NCBI GenBank assembly: GCA_037139415.1
Contig: JBAXGN010000026.1
Location: 1 to 51,427 of the forward strand
From: Verrucomicrobiota bacterium
GTDB lineage: Bacteria; Verrucomicrobiota; Verrucomicrobiia; Limisphaerales; Fontisphaeraceae
Direction: 5' to 3'
Length of the DNA: 51,427 nucleotides
Part shown: piece after piece, positions 17,024 through 26,532 of the stretch
How the letters are laid out: each line of letters starts with the position of its first letter
How positions within the stretch are numbered: position 1 is the first letter of the stretch
Position numbers and translations under genes: made by a program
Notes under the pieces: generated by a model
Seen by the model: only the letters and a program-made list of their open reading frames with translations
What the model was told of the DNA's origin: nothing
Databases searched by the model: none

Positions 17024-18010
17024 TCACTTGGCCGGCACCAATTGTTTTTCCTGCACCAGGTCGGCAATGGCTTTGCCCATTGCTGTATGTGCCGGAGGAT
17101 TCATATGGGCACTGTCCATAAAGTCATTCGTCATCCCCGCTCGTATGAGAGCCTCCTTCATGGAGAGATGATAAACGCCATCACCGACCAGGGAATTAGC
17201 CAGTTGGTCCATGCCTTGGTCATCCAAATACGCAGTGCCATCCGGACGTTTGAGGCGCGTCGCCTGGCTCACCAATAGAATGGGAACATGCTTTTCACGG
17301 GCTAGGGCGACACTTTCACTGGTAAAGCGTTTTACCCGTTCATCCCATTGCTTGAGCTTCTCTGGATTGATGGAGGCCGCCACCTCGGCGTCCTTGTCGG
17401 AGGCAAGCCGCTGATTACGGATGGCCTGGGGTAACCAGCGCCAATACACCTTTTCTGTTTTCACCTCGTATAACCGGCGCACCACTTGAATCTTCATAAG
17501 CCAGTTTTTGGGATGCCACGTTTTAAATTCCTCGCTGCGTTTATATTCGCGCTCATCTTCGTACTCATTGGAGTTGCCAACGTGCAGGATCACCAGGCTG
17601 GGCTGATAATTCAGCGCCTGACGCAGCACGACCAATTTGCGATGCCCCCCGTAGCCCGGCAGCGCCATATTAGCCGATTCCGCTTGGAAGCCGCGCAGTC
17701 GCAGTTCTTTGGCAAGTTGACCACCGTAGCACGCCTCGGGGTTGCCGCCGCGCGCCACCGAATCTCCGATGACAAAGGCGCGAAATGTCTCAGTCGGGCG
17801 TTGAATGCTTAGTTTCTGATCAAAAAATCGGCGTCCGCCAGATTTGACAAGGTATAAAGTCCCGATTTTTTCCACGAATCCCGCCGTAGGGTGATACCCG
17901 TATTCAAAACGGCCTGACATCCGTTCCGCAAATAACACGCGGGTGATGAACTCACTGGTCAGCAACAGCGCCAGCGCTACCAGAAAGGATTTGGTGATCC
18001 AGGATTTCAT
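17024..18010 (-). CDS. SGNH/GDSL hydrolase-like protein, AlgJ/AlgX-type partner of an O-acyltransferase
   Basis: 328 residues from the ATG at 18010. The N-terminus is a signal anchor (residues about 8-27). The block I serine is S84 in VIGDSVARG; GNSNEY matches the block III Asn and D-S-A-H near the C-terminus (DSAHMNPPAH) supplies the Asp and His of an SGNH triad. It sits 5 bases behind the MBOAT gene, as in the alginate/cellulose O-acetylation systems, where an MBOAT protein passes acetyl groups across the membrane and an SGNH protein places them on a periplasmic glycan. The polymer modified is unknown. Confidence 0.82.
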   Translation of the reverse strand: MKSWITKSFLVALALLLTSEFITRVLFAERMSGRFEYGYHPTAGFVEKIGTLYLVKSGGRRFFDQKLSIQRPTETFRAFVIGDSVARGGNPEACYGGQLAKELRLRGFQAESANMALPGYGGHRKLVVLRQALNYQPSLVILHVGNSNEYEDEREYKRSEEFKTWHPKNWLMKIQVVRRLYEVKTEKVYWRWLPQAIRNQRLASDKDAEVAASINPEKLKQWDERVKRFTSESVALAREKHVPILLVSQATRLKRPDGTAYLDDQGMDQLANSLVGDGVYHLSMKEALIRAGMTNDFMDSAHMNPPAHTAMGKAIADLVQEKQLVPAK

Positions 18011-18015
18011 GCGGG

Positions 18016-19599
18016 TTAAAACTTGAAGTAGAGGAATTCCACGTCGCTGGAAACCGAGGCCGACACCGCCATGAACAACAACGCATAGACGATACCGCGC
18101 ACGCCCCAGTACCAATGCGCGACTTCGACCTCATCGCGCGACTTCCAAGTGGCAGCTTGCAATGCCAGGAGTGGCAGCACATGCAGCAACAACCAATAGA
18201 ATGGTTTCAACGCCGGCAATACCCCGCTGGTGCTCCAGTGCGTGAGCGCCCGGCACCACGCCAGCAGGACGCCCATATCCTGGCAGCGGAATAACGCCCA
18301 ACCCACCAAGGTAAAGAGAAACATCACGCTCATGCTCAGTGGCACCCGCCAGGTGGCACCTTCGCTGGAACTTTCCAGGCGTTGCAGGGGGGGGATCAAA
18401 CGGTAGAGCGACAGCAACAGCGCGTGGTAGGCACCCCACAGCACGAACAGCCAGCTCGCGCCATGCCAGAGCCCGGCCAGCAACATGGTGATCCACAGGT
18501 TGCGCAGCGTCACCCATTCGCCCAGCCGGTTGCCCCCAAGTGGAATATAGACATAATCGCGAAACCACGACGACAGAGTGATATGCCACCGTTGCCAGAA
18601 GTCGGATGGTCCGCGAGCAAAATAGGGAAACCGGAAATTCATGTTTAAATGAAAACCGAGCAGGCGCGCCGAGCCGCGGGCAATATCCACGTACCCGGAG
18701 AAATCGCAGTAAATTTGGAAGGCAAACGCCACCACCCCCAGCAGCGCCCAGGGCGCGTTTAACGCGGTGTTGGGCGTAAAGACATAATTGGCCAGCAGGG
18801 CGCAATTATCCGCCACAAAAACTTTTTTGAACAACCCCACCAAAATCAGACGCAATCCGCGATGAAAGCTGGCGAGGTCGAACGCATTGGGTTTCACGAA
18901 TTGCGGCACCAGGTCATTGGGACGTTCAATCGGGCCGGAGACGAGCTGCGGGAAAAAGGAAAGATAGGCGGCGAACGTAAAAAAATCCCGGACCGGCTCG
19001 GCCTTGCCCCGGTAGATATCCACAGAATACGCAATGGATTGAAACGTGTAGAAGGAAATCGCCACCGGCAGAATAATGTGCGGCAGCACCCAGCCGGGTT
19101 GCCATCCCAGCCAACCGCATAATTCCAAAACATTGGCGGCGAAAAAATTGAAGTATTTGAAGAAACCCAGCACCACCAGGTTGGTGAGAATACTGAGTAC
19201 CAAAAAGGCCTTGCGCTGGTTGGTTTCCGGTTGCCGCCATAATACATGATACAGCAAGGTAAAGAGGAAGGGAAACACGGCGGATGCTCCCAATATCCAC
19301 GCCGCGACGGCGCCTTGGTTGCCAACGGCCAGCGTGCAACCCGCCAGCCAGCCCACGGGGAGTGAGGCGGTGAGAAATACCCGCCAGTTGGGTAGCCGCT
19401 GGCGCACCATTGCCAGGCCGCAGAAGTAATCTATCGTGGTGGAAGTAAGCAGCAAGGCCAGAAACCGGACATCCCAGACGCCGTAAAAAAAGTAACTGGC
19501 GGCCAGTATCAGCAGTACCCGAGCCCGCCCCGGCAACTGCCAGTACAAACCAACCACCGCTGTTAAGAACAGCGCATATTGCCACGAGATAAACGACAT
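18016..19599 (-). CDS. MBOAT family O-acyltransferase (AlgI/DltB-like)
   Basis: A 527-residue integral membrane protein with about a dozen hydrophobic segments. The signature is present: SFYTFQSIAYSVDIYRG, FPQLVSGPIERPNDLVPQF, FAFQIYCDFSGYVDIARG and the catalytic-histidine motif GLWHGASWLFVLWG. It probably takes an acyl group from a cytoplasmic donor and hands it across the inner membrane. It forms an operon with the SGNH protein downstream. The frame is intact and of normal length. Confidence 0.95.
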   Translation of the reverse strand: MSFISWQYALFLTAVVGLYWQLPGRARVLLILAASYFFYGVWDVRFLALLLTSTTIDYFCGLAMVRQRLPNWRVFLTASLPVGWLAGCTLAVGNQGAVAAWILGASAVFPFLFTLLYHVLWRQPETNQRKAFLVLSILTNLVVLGFFKYFNFFAANVLELCGWLGWQPGWVLPHIILPVAISFYTFQSIAYSVDIYRGKAEPVRDFFTFAAYLSFFPQLVSGPIERPNDLVPQFVKPNAFDLASFHRGLRLILVGLFKKVFVADNCALLANYVFTPNTALNAPWALLGVVAFAFQIYCDFSGYVDIARGSARLLGFHLNMNFRFPYFARGPSDFWQRWHITLSSWFRDYVYIPLGGNRLGEWVTLRNLWITMLLAGLWHGASWLFVLWGAYHALLLSLYRLIPPLQRLESSSEGATWRVPLSMSVMFLFTLVGWALFRCQDMGVLLAWCRALTHWSTSGVLPALKPFYWLLLHVLPLLALQAATWKSRDEVEVAHWYWGVRGIVYALLFMAVSASVSSDVEFLYFKF

Positions 19600-19724
19600 A
19601 ACGGCACAGCCCGGCGGTTACACCCGCCCAACGCATTCAAGGCGACCAGAATCGCGTAACGATTAACCGTGGCGAGCCCGGGCACAAGCATAATCAGTAT
19701 TTTATCTGGCGAAAACAGGGAGTG

Positions 19725-20663
19725 TTAATGCATTTCCACGGCGCAGGTGCCCAGTCCTCCGCGATAATAATTGAACTGCACGTTGGGATGATCCGCCAGC
19801 ACGGACATTGGCACGCAAGAGTCCACCAAACGTTTGGAGATCATGTATGCGGTGAGGCGTTGACCAAACGGGTTGTCATGGCTTCCGGCTTGCCAGATGC
19901 TTACTTTTTCAGCCTGCCAGGTTTCCAACGGTCCGACACTGATGGCCATGGTGGGTATCCTGGAGATGTTGCCGCCGCCGCTGGTGCGGGCGTTTTGGGC
20001 GATCGTGAGCGGGTGCAGGGTAACCACCCGGGTGGCCAGTTTGCGAAATTCCTCGGGCGAAGGCGGGGCGTCTTTGTATTTACCTTTGCGCGGAAACGGA
20101 TCGTTGAACGCCCAGTGTTTCACATCCCCCTGGCCACCTTGCATCACCGCGCAACGCACCCCTGCCGCCCAGCTTTGACAGTAGGGCGCAGTATCCGCCT
20201 TGGGAAAGTGAAGATGCGCATCGGGCGGGCGCAGCTTCTTATCCATCTGGTTAAAGCACAGGTCGCGGTCGCATTTCTCAAAGGACAGCGGATGGGTGAC
20301 CGGCACCTCGCGTCCCGTGGCTGGGTCAAACCACTCGTCCATGCCCCAGAAATGGCCGGATCGGATATTCAAACCCAAAGCATTGACAAGACGGGCGACC
20401 AACGGCAGTTGTTCGGTCGGGCCGATGGGACCGCAAATACCGATTGGATTATCGTCCGAACTCCGCCGCCACGCTTCAATGTATTCGAGTGCCTCCGCTA
20501 GGTAAAAATCTTCAAGGGTGTCGTATAATACGACCTTGAAGCCGGGGCGGGAAAGCCGTTCCAGATCACGCGGCGTCAGGCGGGCGGCGGCGTCAATGAG
20601 TTCCGAATCGAGGGTGGTGTAATCCCACCAATCGGGGGCGATGGCACTTAATTTTCGTGGCAT
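19725..20663 (-). CDS. Glucosamine-6-phosphate deaminase/isomerase-like protein (NagB/6PGL family)
   Basis: 312 residues. Family features: [13 protein letters not shown] (equivalent to the substrate-binding DE(W/Y) motif of NagB), [14 protein letters not shown] (equivalent to GIGxDGHIAFNEP) and [20 protein letters not shown]. The central Gly/His motif is altered relative to classical NagB ([11 protein letters not shown]), so the exact substrate is uncertain; it may be a relative acting in amino-sugar use. It is divergent from the CPBP protease gene, with 79 bases between them. Confidence 0.8.
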   Translation of the reverse strand: MPRKLSAIAPDWWDYTTLDSELIDAAARLTPRDLERLSRPGFKVVLYDTLEDFYLAEALEYIEAWRRSSDDNPIGICGPIGPTEQLPLVARLVNALGLNIRSGHFWGMDEWFDPATGREVPVTHPLSFEKCDRDLCFNQMDKKLRPPDAHLHFPKADTAPYCQSWAAGVRCAVMQGGQGDVKHWAFNDPFPRKGKYKDAPPSPEEFRKLATRVVTLHPLTIAQNARTSGGGNISRIPTMAISVGPLETWQAEKVSIWQAGSHDNPFGQRLTAYMISKRLVDSCVPMSVLADHPNVQFNYYRGGLGTCAVEMH

Positions 20664-20742
20664 AAGATATGCATGGCAGATTTAGGATCCTGCGGCAATA
20701 AGTCAATGCGTTTTTCGTATAAAGCGCCAATTTGGCCGCGTT

Positions 20743-21540
20743 TTGGCTTTTGTGTTCGGGGTTGAGGGCGTATGCTTCCACGTTGTGTTGACGGAACGAC
20801 CATGGAAAGTGGAGACGGTCCCGGCGTTGCTCGCCGGGCTGTTCGGCTGTATTTTTTTTGGCTCACTGCTCATGCAATGGCTGGTCCCGGGTGGCATGAG
20901 CAACGCCAGTGAGAGCCAGCGGTTCCTGGGGTTTGTGGTCAGCACGGTCTTCTTTCAAGGATCGGGGCTGTTGCTCATTGTAGGGTTTCTCTATCTCAAC
21001 CAATGTTCCGCAGTCGAGGCATTTGGCATGAAGAATGGCAGCCTGCTGCGCTGTGCCGGTCTGGCGTTGGCGGCGTTCATCGTCGTGCTGCCATTGGCTT
21101 GGGGGCTGGGGCAGGTTTCCAGCAGGCTCATTGAGGCGTTATCGGGTAAACCCCAGCTCCAAATGGGGGTGCAGATCATGCAGACCCGCCAGGCACCCAT
21201 GGAGGTGGCCTTCATGTGTCTTTCCACCATGGTGCTCGCGCCGCTGGTGGAGGAAATCTTTTTCCGCGGCATCTTGTACCACGCCGTCAAGCGCATGGGC
21301 TATCCCAGGATGGCGATCTGGAGCACGACGCTGCTCTTTGCGGCCATTCACGGAAACCTGATGACGCTGCCTCCGCTTTTCATGCTGGCGATGGTATTGA
21401 CGTGGCTGTACGAGGTAACGGATAATCTTTTGGCACCGGTGCTGTTGCACTCCCTGTTCAATGCCGCGAATCTGGCCACGCTGTTATACATGGCGGAGTT
21501 AAAGCAGCTCTTACACCGGTATTTTCCGACCATGACATGA
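20743..21540 (+). CDS. CPBP family intramembrane metalloprotease (CAAX protease-like)
   Basis: 265 residues, several membrane helices. It has all three motifs: E170-E171-x3-R175 (VEEIFFRG), FxxxH with H203 (FAAIH) and HxxxN in LLHSLFNAAN. It would cut or process membrane-bound substrates. The start is unsettled: the frame has no ATG in the first 40 codons, so TTG at 20743 or GTG at 20752 are the candidates; the frame is open back to 20686. Its stop overlaps the thiL start (ATGA), making it the first gene of a five-gene operon. Confidence 0.85.
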   Translation: MAFVFGVEGVCFHVVLTERPWKVETVPALLAGLFGCIFFGSLLMQWLVPGGMSNASESQRFLGFVVSTVFFQGSGLLLIVGFLYLNQCSAVEAFGMKNGSLLRCAGLALAAFIVVLPLAWGLGQVSSRLIEALSGKPQLQMGVQIMQTRQAPMEVAFMCLSTMVLAPLVEEIFFRGILYHAVKRMGYPRMAIWSTTLLFAAIHGNLMTLPPLFMLAMVLTWLYEVTDNLLAPVLLHSLFNAANLATLLYMAELKQLLHRYFPTMT

Positions 21541-22469
21541 ATGAATTTGAACTCATTGCGCAGTTGACGCGTTCACTGCCCGCCACTGCTTCCGTGGTGA
21601 CCGGGCCGGGGGATGATTGTGCCGTGGTGGACCTGGGGTTGCCCGATGCCTGGCTGTTGCTCAAGACCGACGCGGTGGTGGAGGGGATTCATTTTACTCC
21701 CGCTACCCCGGCGCGGAAGGTGGGGTATAAAGCGTTGGCGCGTTGTCTCAGCGATGTGGCGGCCATGGGCGGTGTGCCGAAACACGCGGTCATCACTCTC
21801 GCGCTGCCGACAACGTATGATTCGGCTTATCTCGGTGAGCTTTACGCGGGCATGTCGGCATTGGCGGAAAAGTACCAAGTCGCCATTGTTGGCGGCGAGA
21901 CCACGACCAATCCGGAACGGCTGTTGGTATCGGTGGCGCTGCTCGGCACGGTGGAAAAGGGCGGGGCATTGTTACGTTCTACCGCCAAGCCGGGCGATGC
22001 CATCATGGTGACGGGCGAACTGGGCGGTTCACTGGCGGGAAAGCATTTGGAATTTGAGCCGCGCCTGGCGGAGGCGCGCTGGCTAAAGGAGCACTTTTCC
22101 ATTCACGCCATGATTGATCTCAGCGACGGATTGGCGGGAGATTTGCGGCACATTCTTAACGGCAGCCAGGTGGGGGCAGAACTGCTGGCCCCGGCTATTC
22201 CGATCAGCCGGGCCGCAAAATTGCAAACCCGGCAGCACCCGGGCGCCAAAACTGCGCTGAGTGCGGCATTGTCGGATGGGGAGGATTTTGAATTGCTGTT
22301 CACCCTGCCATCCAAACATGCGGTGCCGCTCTGTGACGCCTGGAAGGTGGCTTTTCCGGGATTGAAGCTGAGTTGCATCGGAAAAATCACCACCGGGCCC
22401 GGTTTAAAAATTCGGAACCATCGCGGAGTGATGGAATTACAAGCTCATGGATACACTCATTTCGCATAG
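21537..22469 (+). CDS. thiL: Thiamine-monophosphate kinase
   Basis: Phosphorylates thiamine monophosphate to the diphosphate coenzyme. At 310 residues it has the usual size. The N-terminus ELIAQLTR..GPGDDCAVVDL gives the GDD ATP/Mg2+ motif; KTDAVVEGIHF, ALARCLSDVAAMGG and MIDLSDGLAGDL are diagnostic of ThiL. The start ATG overlaps the CPBP stop, and the 3' end overlaps tsaE by 23 bases. Confidence 0.96.
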   Translation: MNEFELIAQLTRSLPATASVVTGPGDDCAVVDLGLPDAWLLLKTDAVVEGIHFTPATPARKVGYKALARCLSDVAAMGGVPKHAVITLALPTTYDSAYLGELYAGMSALAEKYQVAIVGGETTTNPERLLVSVALLGTVEKGGALLRSTAKPGDAIMVTGELGGSLAGKHLEFEPRLAEARWLKEHFSIHAMIDLSDGLAGDLRHILNGSQVGAELLAPAIPISRAAKLQTRQHPGAKTALSAALSDGEDFELLFTLPSKHAVPLCDAWKVAFPGLKLSCIGKITTGPGLKIRNHRGVMELQAHGYTHFA

Positions 22470-22887
22470 TGTCGCCGACACCGTCGCTCTGGGTGAACGT
22501 TGGGGGCAGGCTATCGCCTCACCGATATTGATCGGTTTGAGCGGTGACTTGGGGGCGGGGAAGACGCAGTTGGTGCGCGGCCTGGCGCGTGGGCTTGGTT
22601 CGCCAGCCCGGGTCCACTCGCCCACGTTTGCGTTAATCAATGAATATACTGGTGGGCGGTTGCCGATGCATCACCTGGACCTGTATCGCCTGAATTCCCG
22701 TGAGGACGTCATCGGGGCCGGGCTCGAGACGTATTTGACCCGGCCCACCGGGCTGGTGGTGGTGGAGTGGATCGAAAAATGGTGGGCCGACTCGGCGTGG
22801 ACCGCGCGTTTTAATTTGCGCCGGGTGCGTCTCGAGGTTTTGGAAGAAGGGGTGCGGAAGATTTGTTATGAAGATATTGGCGCTTGA
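22447..22887 (+). CDS. tsaE: tRNA threonylcarbamoyladenosine biosynthesis ATPase TsaE
   Basis: 146 residues. P-loop G33-DLGAGK-T40 followed by QLVRGLARGLG, and later SPTFALINEY and HLDLYRL, all typical of TsaE (YjeE). It works with TsaB and TsaD to make t6A in tRNA. It overlaps thiL upstream and tsaB downstream by 20 bases. Confidence 0.96.
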   Translation: MDTLISHSVADTVALGERWGQAIASPILIGLSGDLGAGKTQLVRGLARGLGSPARVHSPTFALINEYTGGRLPMHHLDLYRLNSREDVIGAGLETYLTRPTGLVVVEWIEKWWADSAWTARFNLRRVRLEVLEEGVRKICYEDIGA

Positions 22888-23518
22888 ACTTTCCTCGGAC
22901 GTGCGCAGCGTGGCGGTGTTGGATGCCAACACTGGGGCGGCGGCGTCAGCCCGTGAAACGGGCGGTAAATCCGCGCACACGCTTGGACTCGTGGAGCAGG
23001 TGCTGCGGGAGGCAGGGTTCGAGCGCGAGGCGGTGGAGTGCGTGGCCATTGGAATTGGCCCGGGCAGTTATACCGGCATCCGCTTGGGTATCTCGTTCGC
23101 GCAGGGCTGGAGTATTGCCCTGCCCGTCAAAATCCTCGGCATCAGCAGCGTGGAGTGCATGGTCCTCATGGCCGCTCAGAAGGGTAGGGAAGGGCTGGTG
23201 GATTTCGCGGTGGACGCCCAGCGGGGTGAGTTTTATCTGGCCAGTTACGCCTTATTAAAAGGGGAATATCGCGAGGTGGAACCGTTGCATCTGGCGAGTC
23301 TGGAGGAATTAAAACAGCGTCATGCGGCGGGGCGGTTGGTGCTGGGGCCGGAAGTGGCGGATATCATTCCTGGTACCCAGGCGGTTTATCCCAACGCGGT
23401 GACGTTGGCCCAATTGGCGGCGGGGCGCACCGACTTTATTACCGGAGAGGAGTTGAAACCCATTTATTTACGGCAGACGGACTTTGTGAAAGCGCCGCCG
23501 TTGCGCGTGATTGGGTAA
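22868..23518 (+). CDS. tsaB: tRNA threonylcarbamoyladenosine biosynthesis protein TsaB
   Basis: 216 residues, an ASKHA-fold protein. The N-terminal ILALELSSDVRSVAVLD and the GIGPGSYTGIRLGISFAQG motif mark it as TsaB (YeaZ). It is the scaffold of the t6A synthesis complex with TsaD and TsaE. It is in the same operon as tsaE; alr follows after 6 bases. tsaD is not in the window. Confidence 0.96.
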   Translation: MKILALELSSDVRSVAVLDANTGAAASARETGGKSAHTLGLVEQVLREAGFEREAVECVAIGIGPGSYTGIRLGISFAQGWSIALPVKILGISSVECMVLMAAQKGREGLVDFAVDAQRGEFYLASYALLKGEYREVEPLHLASLEELKQRHAAGRLVLGPEVADIIPGTQAVYPNAVTLAQLAAGRTDFITGEELKPIYLRQTDFVKAPPLRVIG

Positions 23519-23524
23519 AATAGT

Positions 23525-24667
23525 ATGGATGCGATTTATCGGAGTTGGGCGGAAGTGGATTTAAACGCGTTACGTGGTAACCTGGCGTGGCTGCGACATC
23601 GAGTGGGTACGGGCGTCAAGATCATCACCGTCGTGAAGGCGGATGCCTATGGGCATGGGTTACGCCAGATCGCCGCGCTGCTGATGCAAAGCGGCACGGA
23701 TGTCTTTGGGGTCGCCAACCTGGTTGAGGCTCGGCATGTGCGCGAGGTGGGGGCTGGCTGGCCCATTTTAATGCTTGGTTCCTGTCTGCCTCAAGAGACG
23801 GAACTGGCCGTCAAGGATGGCGTCATGCCCACCATTTCGTCCCTCGAGGAAGCCCACCGGTTTGCGCTGGCCGCCCGCAAATTAAAACGCACGGTGGAGG
23901 TTCACCTGAAGGTGGATACCGGCATGGGCCGTTTGGGAATTGCGCCTGGCAATGCGTTGGAACTGGCCACCCGCATTACCCGCATGGCCGGCCTGCGATT
24001 GGTCGGGCTCATGACGCACTTTTGCGCCGCCGAGGATGATCTGGAATTTTCCGAGCGTCAGCGCGATGTGTTTGGCGACGTGTTGCGCACGCTGGAAACG
24101 GCGGGCATTACCATTCCCTGGATACATGCTGCCAACAGTGGCGCGTTGTTGCATGAGCCGGAAACCATATTTACAGTGGTGCGGCCCGGGTTGTTGGTGT
24201 ATGGCATTTTGCCGCCAGGGAACCGCCGGGTTTCTTCGGTCTTGCAAAAGCATCTTAGTCCCGCTTTGGCTTGGAAGTCGCGCGTGAGCCTGGTCAAAAC
24301 CGTGTTGCCGGGCGCTACGATCAGTTACGGACACACCTTTACCGCTCCCAAGAAAATGCGGGTTGCCACGGTATCCGCCGGCTATGGCGATGGTTATATG
24401 CGGGCGGGCAGCAACCGTGCGGAAGTGTTGGTCGGCGGCAAACGATGCCGGGTGTTGGGCCGGGTGACGATGGATCAAATGGTGGTGGATGCCAGTCATC
24501 TGCCGAAAATTGCCAGTGGCGATGAAGTGGTGTTGATCGGTCAGCAAGGCCGCGAAGTCATCACCGCCACGGAGCTGGCGCATTGGACTGGCAGCATCCC
24601 TTGGGAGGTGCTAACCAATATCAGCTATCGCGTGCCCCGCATTTACAGGGGCGGCTACGCGGCGTGA
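23525..24667 (+). CDS. alr: Alanine racemase
   Basis: Makes D-alanine for peptidoglycan. 380 residues; PLP lysine K38 in VVKADAYGHG; VDTGMGRLG, HAANSGALL, VRPGLLVYGI and the second active-site tyrosine in TISYGHTF, followed by GYGDGYMRAGSN and VCRVLGRVTMDQ-like sequence. It is the last gene of the CPBP-thiL-tsaE-tsaB-alr operon and converges with the DedA gene. Confidence 0.96.
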   Translation: MDAIYRSWAEVDLNALRGNLAWLRHRVGTGVKIITVVKADAYGHGLRQIAALLMQSGTDVFGVANLVEARHVREVGAGWPILMLGSCLPQETELAVKDGVMPTISSLEEAHRFALAARKLKRTVEVHLKVDTGMGRLGIAPGNALELATRITRMAGLRLVGLMTHFCAAEDDLEFSERQRDVFGDVLRTLETAGITIPWIHAANSGALLHEPETIFTVVRPGLLVYGILPPGNRRVSSVLQKHLSPALAWKSRVSLVKTVLPGATISYGHTFTAPKKMRVATVSAGYGDGYMRAGSNRAEVLVGGKRCRVLGRVTMDQMVVDASHLPKIASGDEVVLIGQQGREVITATELAHWTGSIPWEVLTNISYRVPRIYRGGYAA

Positions 24668-24674
24668 ATCGGGT

Positions 24675-25310
24675 TTAGGCCCCGAGTATTTGCCGGGCCT
24701 CTTTGCGGCGCTTCATGACCCACCAGGCGACTGCGGCAACCAGCCCGAGCACGATCACAATGTCGGCCTGGTGCGAATACTTTTGCACCACTTTCCAGTT
24801 GTCACGCAACCGCATCCCGCACCACAACAGAAAACTGTTCCAAATGGTGGCGCCAATCACGGATACCAGCATGAACGGCACAATCGGCATCTTGCCCATG
24901 CCGGCAGGGATGGAGATGAAATGTCGCACGACGGGAATAAAGCGGCTGAGAAAAATCGTCCAAGTCCCCTGGCGTTTGTGGAAAAATTGTTCGGTCCATT
25001 CCAAGTCATGCTGGTTGAGCAGCAGGTATTTACCCACTTTCAAGACGACCGGTTTCCCGCCATAATACCCCATGAGATAGGACAACAGGGACCCAACGAG
25101 CGAGCCTGCGCTGGTGACGGCAATGGCGATCCAGAGCACCCATTTTCCATCCGCCACTTGGAACCCCACAAAGGGCATCACTGCTTCGCTCGGCACGGGC
25201 GCGATCATGCTTTCCAACCCCATCAGGAAGCCGGCCCCGGCGTAACCGGTGGTGTCCAATATTTTAACCGCCGTTTCAGATATAATTTGCGTTAACATGG
25301 CCGCATACAT
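24675..25310 (-). CDS. DedA family membrane protein
   Basis: A 211-residue inner-membrane protein of the DedA/SNARE-associated family, linked to membrane lipid flipping and envelope homeostasis. GFLMGLESMIAPVPSEAVMPFVGF and FLSRFIPVVRHFISIPAGMGKM carry the conserved E-x-x-x-P-x-P and R-x-x-P-x-x-R motifs. The start at 25310 (or 25298) is preferred over an in-frame start at 25352. It is the last intact gene in this direction, next to the Rhs tract. Confidence 0.92.
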   Translation of the reverse strand: MYAAMLTQIISETAVKILDTTGYAGAGFLMGLESMIAPVPSEAVMPFVGFQVADGKWVLWIAIAVTSAGSLVGSLLSYLMGYYGGKPVVLKVGKYLLLNQHDLEWTEQFFHKRQGTWTIFLSRFIPVVRHFISIPAGMGKMPIVPFMLVSVIGATIWNSFLLWCGMRLRDNWKVVQKYSHQADIVIVLGLVAAVAWWVMKRRKEARQILGA

Positions 25311-25446
25311 TGGTCTGAATCCCTGACTCGACGCAATGTTTTTTTGAGGCAATTTGTTTACCGCTTACCGTGGCACAAGACGCAAATAACACTGGCGATT
25401 TGTTGCTCCGCAATGCTCCACTCGAACAAGGCCGCGCGCCAAACCG

Positions 25447-25605
25447 TCAGTCAAGCGTCACATACAATTCGGTTTGTCCCCAATCTTCATCGGGGTAGAA
25501 GCCAAGGTTCGGGTCATATGGCTCTCCCGTGTAAAGGTAGTTATTGGCGGTGCTGCCACTGCTGGCAGGCAGGGGGCCAAGGTATGCTCTGACCAGAACA
25601 ACCAT
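25447..25605 (-). pseudogene. Chimeric mini-ORF: Rhs core fragment fused in frame to an immunity-protein tail
   Basis: 52 codons from the ATG at 25605. Residues about 14-37 are an Rhs core piece (SSGSTANNYLYTGEPYDPNLGFY) that matches residues 134-156 of the mini-Rhs protein at 29765-30940. Without a break, the next 15 residues (PDEDWGQTELYVTLD) match the C-terminus of the 129-residue protein at 28245-28634, stop codon included. The DNA matches too (25447-25495 against 28248-28295; 25502-25565 against 30480-30543). Both parents share the bases GACCCCGATG or a close form at the junction. This is a recombination product that kept its frame, short enough to be non-functional or a decaying scar. 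Confidence 0.85.
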
Positions 25606-25663
25606 GTTCAATGATAGCTAAAAAGAAGTTCCCATCGCTATGTTATGTATGGCACGCACTTGA

Positions 25664-25981
25664 TTAAACAACCATTTCCAAAATCTGCTTAAGTACTAAC
25701 AAAATCATCGTGAGCACAAGGCAAATCCAAGGCAATCCGGCCTTCCGGTTTACCAACCCCGCCGTCAACACGAAATTTTTCCATTTTTTGTAGAAGCATG
25801 ACGCAAAAAGATTCCATGTAAACGCCGATGGATACATGAGTACGATGAAATTTGCTGCGTTGTGCGGTGACATTTTACCTAACTCACAGCCCTCTTCTCC
25901 AGTGCCGAACGACTTGAGATTTTCTAAAACAATGTCAAGCCCTCGCTTTTGCATTTCCTCCAACCCTGCCCACATTACCAT
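25664..25981 (-). CDS. Small protein with C-terminal membrane segment, hypothetical
   Basis: 105 residues. A mostly hydrophilic N-terminal half is followed by a hydrophobic C-terminal segment (about residues 80-100, rich in Leu, Ile and Val). I recognise no family. Its ATG overlaps the stop of the upstream gene (TAATG), so it is translationally coupled to the 178-residue protein and probably works with it, perhaps as a second immunity component. Confidence 0.55.
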   Translation of the reverse strand: MVMWAGLEEMQKRGLDIVLENLKSFGTGEEGCELGKMSPHNAANFIVLMYPSAFTWNLFASCFYKKWKNFVLTAGLVNRKAGLPWICLVLTMILLVLKQILEMVV

Positions 25982-26517
25982 TATGAGTTGAATTTCGTGA
26001 TGGTGGCAACCACCCGCTTAATTGGTTCTTCCAGGCGTTCGCTACGGCGCTCCGTTAGTTTTTCCAACACATTAACTGTATGGTGTTTGGCGAGCAGATT
26101 TTTCACCTCAACCATGCATTGCTCTGGATAATGCCATAGATTTAACGAAACCAGCACAGTGTAGGCGTCTTCGTCATTTAATGAATCCGCATGGGCTTCG
26201 AGAAATTCTACGATTGTTTCCAAACAGCAGGTCTCAATTAAATTCCCAAGGCTTCCGATAAGCGACATTCGGGCTTCGTGGCAAACCCGATTGCCAAGCA
26301 CTTCTGCACACATGCTCCGCACGATTTCGTTTTTTTCATGAGGTGAAATCTGAAGATTCATTAACTCTTTTGAAAGGATCAATTGGTGCGTCGCATCGTG
26401 CCGTCCAGGGAACAAAGTTCTTTCTAACAAAAGAGCCAGCTCAAGCGTGGCGTCGATTTGCGATTCTTCCGTGCCAGTATAGAGCTTGTCCAACTGTTTT
26501 GATAGGGTTTTGGCCAT
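25981..26517 (-). CDS. Alpha-helical hypothetical protein, candidate immunity protein
   Basis: 178 residues, cytoplasmic, with no signal peptide. Repeating helical pairs (LELALLLERTLF, MSLIGSLGNLIETCCLETIVEFLEAHADSL, DAYTVLVSLNLWHYPEQCMVEVKNLL) suggest a HEAT-like alpha solenoid, a shape often used by immunity proteins. It lies within the Rhs-associated minus-strand run and is coupled to the next gene by a TAATG overlap. The specific partner toxin is not present next to it. Confidence 0.6.
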   Translation of the reverse strand: MAKTLSKQLDKLYTGTEESQIDATLELALLLERTLFPGRHDATHQLILSKELMNLQISPHEKNEIVRSMCAEVLGNRVCHEARMSLIGSLGNLIETCCLETIVEFLEAHADSLNDEDAYTVLVSLNLWHYPEQCMVEVKNLLAKHHTVNVLEKLTERRSERLEEPIKRVVATITKFNS

Positions 26518-26532
26518 ATGGTTTTCTCTCCT

